Position numbers and translations under genes: made by a program. DNA of 64,000 nt from a virus. The DNA is taken from positions 1-64,000 of the IMG/VR virus record IMGVR_UViG_3300006028_000003; one strand, given 5' to 3'. The notes beneath the pieces were generated by a model. It did not search any database and was not told the origin of the DNA. It saw only the letters and a program-made list of their open reading frames with translations. Position 1 is the first letter of the stretch, and the number at the start of each line of letters is the position of its first letter. This document shows, one piece after another, positions 52,340 through 59,155 of this stretch.

Positions 52340-52515
52340 CGGCTCTGCTCCCGCTTCCATTTGGCGGCCTTCTGTACCGCCTGGTCTTTGACGCGCGCGC
52401 AGCTTTCCCCAAGGCCATCGGCGCGGTCGACCTTCGCTTTTTCGACGCCGCACTGTTTGCACTTGGTGGCGGGGGGCCGGGGGGAGAGGCGTCGCTTGAA
52501 GGAATCGCTACCCAT
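52336..52515 (-). CDS. Zinc-binding basic protein, 59 aa
   Basis: ATG 52515 to TGA 52336-52338. The product has KCKQCGVEKAKVD (about 19-31) and a further Cys (ESCARVKD), a probable zinc site, within a very basic chain that ends KWKREQSR. Likely a small nucleic-acid-binding protein. Confidence 0.55.
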   Translation of the reverse strand: MGSDSFKRRLSPRPPATKCKQCGVEKAKVDRADGLGESCARVKDQAVQKAAKWKREQSR

Positions 52516-52729
52516 TGTCGTTCTCCTGGTCTGGCTCTTCTTCGAAGGGGCTTTGGTAAGGCTCCCCCTTGCTCATCTTCTCGGCTGCATCGGCGGATTT
52601 GGTGAGAGCATCGGTGAGGTGATGCCCAAGCTCTGCGCCGCTCTTCAACACCGTCGAGATGGCGGCGGAGGCGGCCCGGCGGCCAATGCGGCCAAGCGCT
52701 GCCAAAAACTCTTGCGCGGGATCAGTCAT
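52508..52729 (-). CDS. Hypothetical helical protein, 73 aa
   Basis: A helical protein (MTDPAQEFLAALGRIGRRA, then ALTKSADAAEKMSKGE), mainly Ala/Glu/Lys with an acidic, Asn-rich end (EEEPDQENDNG). It may form a small helical oligomer. Its start overlaps a frameshifted gene. Function unknown. Confidence 0.55.
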   Translation of the reverse strand: MTDPAQEFLAALGRIGRRAASAAISTVLKSGAELGHHLTDALTKSADAAEKMSKGEPYQSPFEEEPDQENDNG

Positions 52730-52932
52730 GATGGGGCCTCAGGGCTTTTCGCATTCGGCTATAGGCTTCGGTCGCAGCACCACAAATCGCCATCGCCAAG
52801 GCGACCGCAAAGACGAAGGGCCAAAACCAAGGCCAATGCCGCGTCAGCCACCCAATCGTCGGGATCGAATTGCATCGCGAAGGTAACGATCGCGACGAGA
52901 AGCCAGACCCCGAAGAGGATGCTGAGGATCAT
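52722..52932 (-). pseudogene. Two-helix membrane protein with apparent +1 frameshift
   Basis: From ATG 52932 (ATGA overlap) the first frame gives a membrane helix (ILSILFGVWLLVAIVTFAM) and FDPDDW, then ends in TAG at 52759-52761. Another frame from the same point reads LTRHWPWFWPFVFAVALAM, a second membrane helix, and AYSRMRKALRPHHD to a TGA at 52722-52724. Skipping one base near 52850 joins the two halves into a coherent two-helix protein. The first frame alone gives 57 aa and may itself be the gene. Confidence 0.4.
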
Positions 52933-53297
52933 GGGGGAGAGAGCTTACAATCGGCCCCGCAAGCCGCAACGTCAGCCGGCACCAACACTTTGACCAAACA
53001 AGCTAGGTCATAGTGGTGGAAGCGAGGATCCGCGTTGACCTTGCAAATCGTCGCCGCACAATCGGAGAGCACAATGCAGCCAACGCGGTTCATCGCATCG
53101 CAGGCGCTTTGGCAATCGGCTACCGAAGCATCGGGGGGAACTGGTTTCGGCGCGGAGTCCTTTACCGCAGGTGGGGCCCCGACGTCGGCGGCATCAGAGC
53201 TTGGCGAGACCGGGCCGGGGTTCGGAGGGCAAGCGCTAATGAAAACCCCGATGGCCGCGAAAGCAACGAGGGGAATGGCTATCTCTCGGAGGATCAT
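52929..53297 (-). CDS. Lipoprotein-like secreted protein with Ala/Asp/Pro linker
   Basis: Start at ATG 53297 (ATGA overlap), 122 aa. MILREIAIPLVAFAAIGVFI and SACPP form a signal helix with a lipobox-like Cys. Then comes a Pro/Asp/Ala/Ser linker and a Cys-rich domain (DCQSACDAMNRVGCI, CAATICK). This style is common among myxobacterial lipoproteins and parallels the protein at 36291. A surface or superinfection role is possible but unproven. Confidence 0.7.
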   Translation of the reverse strand: MILREIAIPLVAFAAIGVFISACPPNPGPVSPSSDAADVGAPPAVKDSAPKPVPPDASVADCQSACDAMNRVGCIVLSDCAATICKVNADPRFHHYDLACLVKVLVPADVAACGADCKLSPP

Positions 53298-54223
53298 AGT
53301 TGCCTCACTGGGAAGAGGAGACAATCGCTCATCACCTTCGCCAAACAAGCGGCGGTGAGCTCGTAGCAACCCGGGGTCCAGAAGGGCGACGAGGGAGGCG
53401 GGTCTCCACTTGGCCAATCAGCTCCCCAAGAGTTAGGCCCCCCGAAAACGACCCCGCTCGGAGTGGTGTAGTAGTAGTCCAACGCAAGCCAATGGCCCCC
53501 GCCTTGCGGATCGTTGAGGTCGATGCTGTTGATCGGGCCTTGGGCCGGGGCCCAATTCATGAAGCCGCTATCGACGAAGATGCCGATCCCAGCCGTCGCC
53601 TTCGATGCGATAGAAGCTTGGATCTGCGCTGCAAAGTTGGGGTTCCTCTCGTCGATGCGATACTCCCCGGTGAGGAGCTTCAACCCGGAGGTTTCCAGAT
53701 CCAACAACGAGGGCTCATTGTTGACGTTGGGAACGATGGTAACTGGCGGGTAGAGGTTGAGGGCCGCAACGTCGTCGGGGCCCATGATGTCGGAGTAGCG
53801 GCCGTCGGGGGCCGGGGCCTGGATCGGGCTCACTCCGAATTGCCGGAGCACCGTCAAAAGGTCGGAAGGCATGGCCCCCGAGTCGGTAAGCGGCTGCGAC
53901 GCATCTTGCCGCTCGAGGATTCTAACGAGCGCGTAGCCGACACGTGGTGAGGGGACAAACGGGAGTGGGTTACCAGAAGCCGCCGCGGAGGTATAAACGG
54001 CTTGGGGGGTCCCGTGAAAAGTGCAGCTTCCGGTCGCGCCTTGGTTGAATAGCGGGGCCCGGAATGAAGCGAGGCTATCTTGCTGCGGGACCGTCGGAGA
54101 GGCCCCAAACCTCAGCGTCGAATCCTTCTGGCGCCTCTTGTGGTCCGCGTCGGGGATGTAGCCGAAGAACTTCCCGTTGAAGGCCTTCGCGATAGCTTCG
54201 TGCGCTGCGGTTCGGAAGGTCAT
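53294..54223 (-). CDS. Papain-like (C1A) cysteine protease
   Basis: A 309-aa protein. The papain triad pattern is present: Q61 (FNQGATGSC) with C67 as nucleophile, a His in GGGHWLALDYY and an Asn in GPNSWGADWP. Length and order match C1A proteases without a pro-peptide. In the virion region it could mature capsid proteins or act on the host envelope. No signal peptide is seen. C1A proteases are unusual as viral maturation proteases in bacteriophages. Confidence 0.85.
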   Translation of the reverse strand: MTFRTAAHEAIAKAFNGKFFGYIPDADHKRRQKDSTLRFGASPTVPQQDSLASFRAPLFNQGATGSCTFHGTPQAVYTSAAASGNPLPFVPSPRVGYALVRILERQDASQPLTDSGAMPSDLLTVLRQFGVSPIQAPAPDGRYSDIMGPDDVAALNLYPPVTIVPNVNNEPSLLDLETSGLKLLTGEYRIDERNPNFAAQIQASIASKATAGIGIFVDSGFMNWAPAQGPINSIDLNDPQGGGHWLALDYYYTTPSGVVFGGPNSWGADWPSGDPPPSSPFWTPGCYELTAACLAKVMSDCLLFPVRQL

Positions 54224-54411
54224 CGCTTAGCCTTGGCCTTTCGCTTTGTCTTTGGCTTCAGCTTCTTCGGTGGCGCATAGGCCTCAACGGCCTTTACCAT
54301 CTCACGAAGGCGGCGAAGGGCCTCTTGCTTCGAGGTTGAGGACCACGTAACCTCCGCGATGGTTTCCCCCATAGCGGTCCGCACGGTGATCGTGACGCAA
54401 TCCTTTTTCAT
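54220..54411 (-). CDS. Hypothetical basic protein, 63 aa
   Basis: Starts MKKDCVTITVRTAMGETIAE, a beta strand-helix small fold, with a Lys-rich tail (PPKKLKPKTKRKAKAKR). The tail suggests DNA or virion-lipid contact. It overlaps the protease and the next gene by 4 nt. Function unknown. Confidence 0.55.
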   Translation of the reverse strand: MKKDCVTITVRTAMGETIAEVTWSSTSKQEALRRLREMVKAVEAYAPPKKLKPKTKRKAKAKR

Positions 54412-54554
54412 CGCTTAGGGGCCTTCTTCGGGGTTACGGGGGCTAAGGCGTCGATCGCCATCTTCGCGGCGAACGTCATCAAGGCGACGTCTTCCTTCGC
54501 GTGCTCAACGCAACGGACGGCGACGGCTTGAAGGTTTTGCGCGATCCGTTTCAT
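54408..54554 (-). CDS. Hypothetical basic helical protein, 48 aa
   Basis: ATG 54554 to TGA 54408-54410. The chain (MKRIAQNLQAVAVRCVEHA...) is a basic amphipathic helix with a Lys-rich tail (TPKKAPKR). Overlaps both neighbours by 4 nt. Function unknown. Confidence 0.5.
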   Translation of the reverse strand: MKRIAQNLQAVAVRCVEHAKEDVALMTFAAKMAIDALAPVTPKKAPKR

Positions 54555-55162
54555 TTTCGATGCGCTTCCGCCAACGGCCTCTCCTCCGCGAGCATCATCC
54601 GAGCCTGCGGAAGCACGTTCGCCGGAACATACCCCGCGTCGATGAGGAAGGTCAGAACGTCTTCCAACACGATCGCCACATCGGCCCCAGGCTGACCCGC
54701 GAGAGCGTTGCCGACGTCAACCTCGATCTGAGCGCGCGTCTTACCGGCGGCGAGGTCATCGAGCACCACCTGCTCGACCTTGGAAAACATCGCTTGTTGA
54801 GCGGGGGTACATCCGACGTCGCCGGCTATAGCGGCTCCGCCGAAGACCAAACCGAAGGCGATGACCAAACCCCCGAGGCCAAAACCAACGTTCCGCATCG
54901 CAGCGGGGGGCGGAGGCTTCGGAGTCGAGGTTCCTCCAGAAGCATTGGGTCCAACTGGGGGCGGCGGCGGGGTGATGTCCCCCCAGAGCTGCACCAAGTC
55001 CTCGATGGCGTTCGCGATGTGGCCCGACGGGATCGAGATGATCGCCGAGATGAACCGCGCCACGTTGGGGGCGAAGGGGCCGAGGAGGAATTTGTTGACG
55101 ATGGAGACCACCGCAATGAGGGCGGTCCAACCGGTGATGATTTGCGTCGGATCGAGCTTCAT
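54551..55162 (-). CDS. Membrane protein, 203 aa
   Basis: Start at ATG 55162, with GGAGACGAACA upstream. Hydrophobic segments are ITGWTALIAVVSIVNKFLL (about 8-26) and the Gly/Ala-rich VGFGLGGLVIAFGLVFGGAAI (about 92-112), separated by a Pro-rich linker. The C-terminus is a soluble helical domain ending MMLAEERPLAEAHRK. Membrane-protein character in the virion gene block suggests a structural or entry role. No family recognised. Confidence 0.6.
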   Translation of the reverse strand: MKLDPTQIITGWTALIAVVSIVNKFLLGPFAPNVARFISAIISIPSGHIANAIEDLVQLWGDITPPPPPVGPNASGGTSTPKPPPPAAMRNVGFGLGGLVIAFGLVFGGAAIAGDVGCTPAQQAMFSKVEQVVLDDLAAGKTRAQIEVDVGNALAGQPGADVAIVLEDVLTFLIDAGYVPANVLPQARMMLAEERPLAEAHRK

Positions 55163-55203
55163 TGTTCGTCTCCTAGAAAAAGGCTCATGGCCCTTCGCTT
55201 GTT

Positions 55204-55476
55204 TTACTTCCCACTCCGCGCCGCGCCGCGCGGTTCTTCCCATCCGAAAGCTTCGGCCCACGTTTCAATCGCCCACGGAAGACTCCAGGGGGCGGCATTC
55301 AAAACCCGTCGCTCGTTACCGTGAAGGAACTCGGCAGCAGCCTTCACTAGATCGCGGGTCGCCTCATCAATGCCCGAGTTGATCAAAACGCTGAGGCGTC
55401 GGAATTGCTCCGCGCGGATGGCTTCGATTCCGCGAAGGCCTCCGTAGCGTCGCAGCCGCCGGCTCGAGAGGTTCAT
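55204..55476 (-). CDS. Hypothetical protein, 90 aa
   Basis: Opens MNLSSRRLRRYGGLRGIEAIRAEQ, basic and helical, and includes a WSLPWAIETWAEAFGW stretch (about 64-79). It overlaps the GroES stop by 4 nt. No known domain. Possibly a co-chaperone client or capsid accessory, only by neighbourhood. Confidence 0.6.
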   Translation of the reverse strand: MNLSSRRLRRYGGLRGIEAIRAEQFRRLSVLINSGIDEATRDLVKAAAEFLHGNERRVLNAAPWSLPWAIETWAEAFGWEEPRGAARSGK

Positions 55477-55763
55477 TCCTCGACCACCCCTAGAATGCTA
55501 TCGTCGTGCATCGACAAGAGCTCAACCCCGTCGATCTTCACCTTCGGGAAAGGATCCTGCGCGCTGAAGACCACCCGATCTCCAGGTTGCACGGCCGGCA
55601 TCGGGTAGCGGGTTCCATCTTTCAAGAGCAACCCAGGCCCCATGAAAACGACCACCCCGGTTCCGGCCGGCTTCTTTGCGCGCTCGGGGATGATAAGGCC
55701 TCCTTTGGTCACTCCTTCAGGCTCATCGGGGCGGATGAAGATGCGATCACCGAGCGGCTTCAT
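55473..55763 (-). CDS. groES: GroES (Cpn10) co-chaperonin
   Basis: The start is set at ATG 55763, giving 96 aa, the usual GroES length. Diagnostic segments: MKPLGDRIFIRPDEPE, GGLIIPERAKKPAGTGVVV (mobile loop then first strand), PGDRVVFSAQDPF and the MHDDSILGVVEE end. It caps a GroEL ring to fold proteins. No GroEL gene occurs in the window, so it probably works with host GroEL. T4 gp31 and similar phage co-chaperonins help fold the major capsid protein, and capsid candidates lie a few kb downstream. Confidence 0.92.
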   Translation of the reverse strand: MKPLGDRIFIRPDEPEGVTKGGLIIPERAKKPAGTGVVVFMGPGLLLKDGTRYPMPAVQPGDRVVFSAQDPFPKVKIDGVELLSMHDDSILGVVEE

Positions 55764-55959
55764 TGGGCCTCCCTTCAAGGTAAATATCGATCACCGGATC
55801 GCCCGGAACCTCCGTAGCGCTCCCATAAAGGCCGGGGGGCCTCATGGCCTTGAGCGTTGCTTCGAGGGCCCCCACCCGTCGCGCGAGAGCGTTGGAATAC
55901 TTCATCTCGAGCTCGAGGCATTTCGCCATCGTGTCGAGGCGTTCTTCAACCGTTGCCAT
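55747..55959 (-). CDS. Coiled-coil protein, 70 aa
   Basis: The start is set at ATG 55959 (MATVEERLDTMAKCLELEM). Heptad-like hydrophobics through residue 40 (KYSNALARRVGALEATLKAM) suggest a coiled coil, followed by a short beta-like end (DPVIDIYLEGRP). It overlaps the GroES gene by about 17 nt. Function unknown. Confidence 0.55.
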   Translation of the reverse strand: MATVEERLDTMAKCLELEMKYSNALARRVGALEATLKAMRPPGLYGSATEVPGDPVIDIYLEGRPNEAAR

Positions 55960-56164
55960 TTTTCCCCTTTCGTAGGCCGCCGCGACGGCCGATTTCGACC
56001 ATGTGCTCTCGCGAGTGTGTCTTGCCGCCCTTCTTGCCGGCGACCTTGGCCTCTTCGCTCGTGAAGCGTCGGCCCCGACCGCTCGCCTGGGCCGCTTTAC
56101 CGCCCTGACTCGCGATTTCCCGTTGGCGCTCGGGATCCATGCCCGCAAAGCCTCGCTTGCTCAT
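55946..56164 (-). CDS. KGG-repeat protein, second copy
   Basis: Start at ATG 56164 (MSKRGFAGMDPERQREIAS), 72 aa. Three RGGK/KGG/RGG blocks (QGGKAAQ, KKGGKTH, RRGGLRKGK) and the GFAGMDP start match the protein at 6654-6899, so these are paralogs in one virus. The basic C-terminus (GLRKGKNGNG) differs. The family is stress-associated in bacteria; role here unknown. Confidence 0.75.
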   Translation of the reverse strand: MSKRGFAGMDPERQREIASQGGKAAQASGRGRRFTSEEAKVAGKKGGKTHSREHMVEIGRRGGLRKGKNGNG

Positions 56165-56221
56165 TGGAGAGCAAGCTAACGCATCAGGGAGCGAAGTCAA
56201 TAGCCGTAATCAGCCCCGGCC

Positions 56222-56815
56222 TTAGACAACGACGACTTGGCGCATGAGCTTACCGCCCCCGGCCCCGACCGTCAGAGTCCCGTCGCCCGTAGCGGCTGCT
56301 TTGACCGTCAGTACGCGAGATCCGGCTGCGGGCCCCACTTCAACAGCCCATGCAGCTGAGACTGCGGTAGCGCCGCCTGCATAACCCTGCTCTATCGGGC
56401 CGCCGATCACCGAAACACCATCGATCTGAATGTCGAGCTCCAACGCACCACCGGCTGAGCTTCCGGCGACGCCAGCAGCGACGTAGCCGGTGATGATGAT
56501 GCTCTGCCCGGCCACGATCGTTACCGTCGCGGTGGCAACAGTTGCAAGCGATCCCGTCAGAACAACGGGGGCGCCGTTACTGGACGATCCAGTCGAGACC
56601 AGGTTTGCGGGGCCGGTGGGACCAGTAGCGCCGGTTCCCCCAGGGCCAGTCGCTCCCGTTGCTCCGGTAGGCCCCGTCGCGCCGGAACCAGCGGGGCCCG
56701 TTGGACCAGTCGCACCAGAAGGACCCCCTGGCCCAGTCGCTCCGGCGCCACCCGGAGGGGTTCCGACGGATGTTGCGATTGTGCCGACGTAGGTGCTGTA
56801 GGGGATAGGGGGCAT
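56222..56815 (-). CDS. Collagen-like protein 3 with C-terminal beta domain
   Basis: A 197-aa protein. Residues about 20-70 contain about 16 Gly-X-Y triplets ([17 protein letters not shown] style) after a short N-terminus (MPPIPYSTYVGTIATSVG). The C-terminal about 120 residues form a beta-sandwich-like domain (VVLTGSLATVATATVTIVAG, LELDIQIDGVSVIGG). The domain resembles the end of the collagen-like protein at 32803. A trimeric spike or fibre at the virion surface is inferred. Confidence 0.85.
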   Translation of the reverse strand: MPPIPYSTYVGTIATSVGTPPGGAGATGPGGPSGATGPTGPAGSGATGPTGATGATGPGGTGATGPTGPANLVSTGSSSNGAPVVLTGSLATVATATVTIVAGQSIIITGYVAAGVAGSSAGGALELDIQIDGVSVIGGPIEQGYAGGATAVSAAWAVEVGPAAGSRVLTVKAAATGDGTLTVGAGGGKLMRQVVVV

Positions 56816-56837
56816 GGTTTTTCCGTCGGTCCGGGTT

Positions 56838-57305
56838 TTACAGATCCGCGACTACAATCGTCGCGTCGCCGGTGAGAATTTGCGCGGTGTGACCACCGCC
56901 AATTGACGCCCTGACCCCGTAGGTATGGGAGGCGCCGGGGGCCGGAGTGTCGATGAAGGTGGCGGCCCCGAATGCTTTGACGCTCCCGGTTGCGGTTCCT
57001 GCGCTCACCTCGGAGGTGCCGCCGACTGGGGTGGTTCCATCGCGGAAGATCTGAACGGTTACCGCGTCACCGTCGGCTAGGGTTCCGGGGGCGACGCTGA
57101 TCGTTCCAACGACCAACACCTTGCCGGTTCCGGAAATAAACGCACTCGAGTCCCACTCCACCGTTGCGCCGGGCCCGATGGGAGCGGCGTTGGTCTGGCT
57201 CAGGTTGTTACCGGAGGGGCTTCCCGACGCGCCGCGCCCGAGGGCACCGAGGATCGAGGTGTAGGCCTTGTTAGCCAGAGCGGTAACGGATTTCATGGGG
57301 ATCAT
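56838..57305 (-). CDS. Putative virion beta-sandwich protein, 155 aa
   Basis: ATG 57305 overlaps the preceding stop. MIPMKSVTALANKAYTSILG is a helical start; the rest is beta-rich (KVLVVGTISVAPGTLADGD, VTVQIFRDGTTPVGG), with strand patterns like those in the protein at 33658 and in the collagen-like C-terminal domains. A spike-base or penton-like role is a hypothesis. No metal or catalytic motif. Confidence 0.55.
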   Translation of the reverse strand: MIPMKSVTALANKAYTSILGALGRGASGSPSGNNLSQTNAAPIGPGATVEWDSSAFISGTGKVLVVGTISVAPGTLADGDAVTVQIFRDGTTPVGGTSEVSAGTATGSVKAFGAATFIDTPAPGASHTYGVRASIGGGHTAQILTGDATIVVADL

Positions 57306-57799
57306 CCTCGGCGGCGGTTTTTCTTCCAGTAAAGGTAGCCGAAAACACCGGCGGTCGCGACTCCAGCTCCGATGAGAGCAAACGGAATCATGTTCGACGG
57401 TGGGGGGTTCGTAGGAACAGTCGGAGTTGGGGTCGGCGGTGTCGGGGTTGGTGCCGGAGGCACAACGGGGGGGACAACGGGGGGAGCCGGGGGAATGACC
57501 GGAACAACTGGCGGAGCGACACTAGGGGTGAAGCAATCCGGGGGCGCGGTCCCCTGCCCGAGGGTGCTCATCACGAATTGCAGCGCCCCGCGGGTTAGCG
57601 GCCCATACTTCCCGTCTTCAACGAGCGGGTTGTTTGGGTTAGCCAGGTTCCATTGCACCTGGAAGTCATGGCATTCCGGAAAGGGTTGCTGGGTGCAAGG
57701 ATTGCCCGAAAGCCAGCCGATCAGATCAGCGGCGGTCTGCGCGAGGGGCGTTGGCGGAAGATCCGGTTGCCCAAAAGCCAGTCGAGGCATCCAACTCAT
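57302..57799 (-). CDS. Peptidoglycan-binding-domain-like protein with C-terminal membrane anchor, 165 aa
   Basis: The N-terminal about 80 residues read like a PG_binding_1 unit: DFQVQWNLANPNNPL, DGKYGPLTRGALQF. A Pro-rich linker (PVIPPAPPVVPPVVPP) is followed by one membrane helix (MIPFALIGAGVATAGVFGYLY, about 137-157) and a basic tail (WKKNRRRG). The next gene has the same layout, so this is a tandem duplication. A virion membrane protein that holds peptidoglycan would suit cell-wall contact during entry. Confidence 0.75.
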   Translation of the reverse strand: MSWMPRLAFGQPDLPPTPLAQTAADLIGWLSGNPCTQQPFPECHDFQVQWNLANPNNPLVEDGKYGPLTRGALQFVMSTLGQGTAPPDCFTPSVAPPVVPVIPPAPPVVPPVVPPAPTPTPPTPTPTVPTNPPPSNMIPFALIGAGVATAGVFGYLYWKKNRRRG

Positions 57800-58341
57800 C
57801 GATGATGCTTCTTCCGCTTCCAGGCCCAGTAAATCAAGCCGGCTCCGAGAACCGCGGCACCGCCGATGATGACGGGGGTTGGAATCCCAGTGGCTCCGGC
57901 GGGGGTAATGGCCGTCGGAGTCGTTGGAGCCGGCGCGGGGGGCTCGTCAGGTTGCGGCGTCGTAGGCACCACGTCGCTGAAAACATTCTGGGGCGCCAAC
58001 TGCGAAGGCCCGATGACGTTGTTCAACGCAACCTGAGTGTTGGGCCCATATTGGCCGTCAACAGTAAGGCTCCCAGGCAACCCGGAGCTATTGTAGGCGC
58101 TCTGGAAAGCAGAGACTTGCGGAACCGAATCTCGCGAAGGGGCATTGGTGGCAAAGAAGGCCATCAGATCCGCCGCCGCCGATTGCGCCGCGGGGAGGTC
58201 ACCAAAGCCGGATCCACCCGCAAGGCCTTGGCTATAGGTGATCCCGTTAGCAGCAACCCACCAAGTTTTTTCGACTAGCATCGGAGTTGCTCCGAGGCCG
58301 AAGGGGCCACTTCCGAGGGGAGCTTTGATCCAAGTTTTCAT
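57796..58341 (-). CDS. Peptidoglycan-binding-domain-like protein with C-terminal membrane anchor, 181 aa
   Basis: Starts at ATG 58341 and overlaps the next gene by 4 nt. The middle domain has VSAFQSAYNSSGLPGSLTVD and GQYGPNTQVALN, again the PG_binding_1 pattern. It is followed by a Pro/Thr linker and a membrane helix (PVIIGGAAVLGAGLIYWAW) with a basic tail (KRKKHHR). The N-terminal about 60 residues (GLGATPMLVEKTWWVAANG) are unique. Paralogous to the protein at 57302. Confidence 0.75.
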   Translation of the reverse strand: MKTWIKAPLGSGPFGLGATPMLVEKTWWVAANGITYSQGLAGGSGFGDLPAAQSAAADLMAFFATNAPSRDSVPQVSAFQSAYNSSGLPGSLTVDGQYGPNTQVALNNVIGPSQLAPQNVFSDVVPTTPQPDEPPAPAPTTPTAITPAGATGIPTPVIIGGAAVLGAGLIYWAWKRKKHHR

Positions 58342-59148
58342 TTACATCTCCACCACGAGGGAAACACCGACCCGCCAATATCGAGGGCGCCCGCCTTCGT
58401 CGCTGCCGAAGTTGCCGATGAAGTTCTCCTCGAGAGGAAGGCCAAGCGCTGGAGTCAACGCGGGGTAGGCTCCGGAGCTTTGCTTCACGCTGATGAAGAA
58501 CGCGATGGTGTCGGGGCCTTCAACGGTGATGTCGAGGCTACGCCAGGCGCCGTGCGTTCGCTGTTGGGTCCGGAGGTCGAAGAAGGTGGAGTGGTTCCCT
58601 TGGCTAAGGGGGGTTCCCCAGGGGCGGCCCAACATCGGCGGTTGGTAGGAAGTGAGCTGGGTGTAGATCCGGTTCCCTGCGGCGATAGTGTATTTGTTGT
58701 AGAGGAGGCAAGGGCCATCAGCCCAAAGCCGCTTGAAGCTATTCAAGTCAAGCGGGGTCGGATCGGTCAGGGGATACCCGGAGTTATTCGGGGGCCCGAG
58801 TCGATGCATGTGCCAAGAAATGTTGCCGTCGGGCAACCGGAAGTTGGGGGAGATGATCTCCTGCTCGACGAATCGAGTCGGAGAAGTTGCAACCCCAAGG
58901 GAGGCAAATTGCCGGTAGCCAACGATGCGAGCAACCCCGCCTTCGCCAAGGCTGAAGGAGGCCCCCAAGAAAAGATACCGGGAGGCCTTATCCGAGGTCG
59001 CAAGGGTTGGGACCCTCAAGCCGAAGGAGGAGGCCCCGCCGAAGGGGTCTCCGCCTTGAGCTTGCAAGAACTCATCGAGGCCGGTGGTCTCAAACTCCGA
59101 GACGCGCCGGCTCCCTCTGAGTAGTTCGGGGTTGAGGGGCTGCACCAT
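58342..59148 (-). CDS. Putative virion protein, 268 aa
   Basis: A single-domain-looking protein with beta-rich segments (SRYLFLGASFSLGEGG, SWHMHRLG, SLDITVEGPDTIAFFI, and RYWRVGVSLVVEM at the end). No membrane segment or enzyme motif. Its end is next to the gene for the second peptidoglycan-binding protein. It lies in a three-gene row of capsid-like proteins (58342, 59156, 59942). A minor capsid or vertex role is inferred from position. Confidence 0.55.
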   Translation of the reverse strand: MVQPLNPELLRGSRRVSEFETTGLDEFLQAQGGDPFGGASSFGLRVPTLATSDKASRYLFLGASFSLGEGGVARIVGYRQFASLGVATSPTRFVEQEIISPNFRLPDGNISWHMHRLGPPNNSGYPLTDPTPLDLNSFKRLWADGPCLLYNKYTIAAGNRIYTQLTSYQPPMLGRPWGTPLSQGNHSTFFDLRTQQRTHGAWRSLDITVEGPDTIAFFISVKQSSGAYPALTPALGLPLEENFIGNFGSDEGGRPRYWRVGVSLVVEM

Positions 59149-59155
59149 CGCGGTC

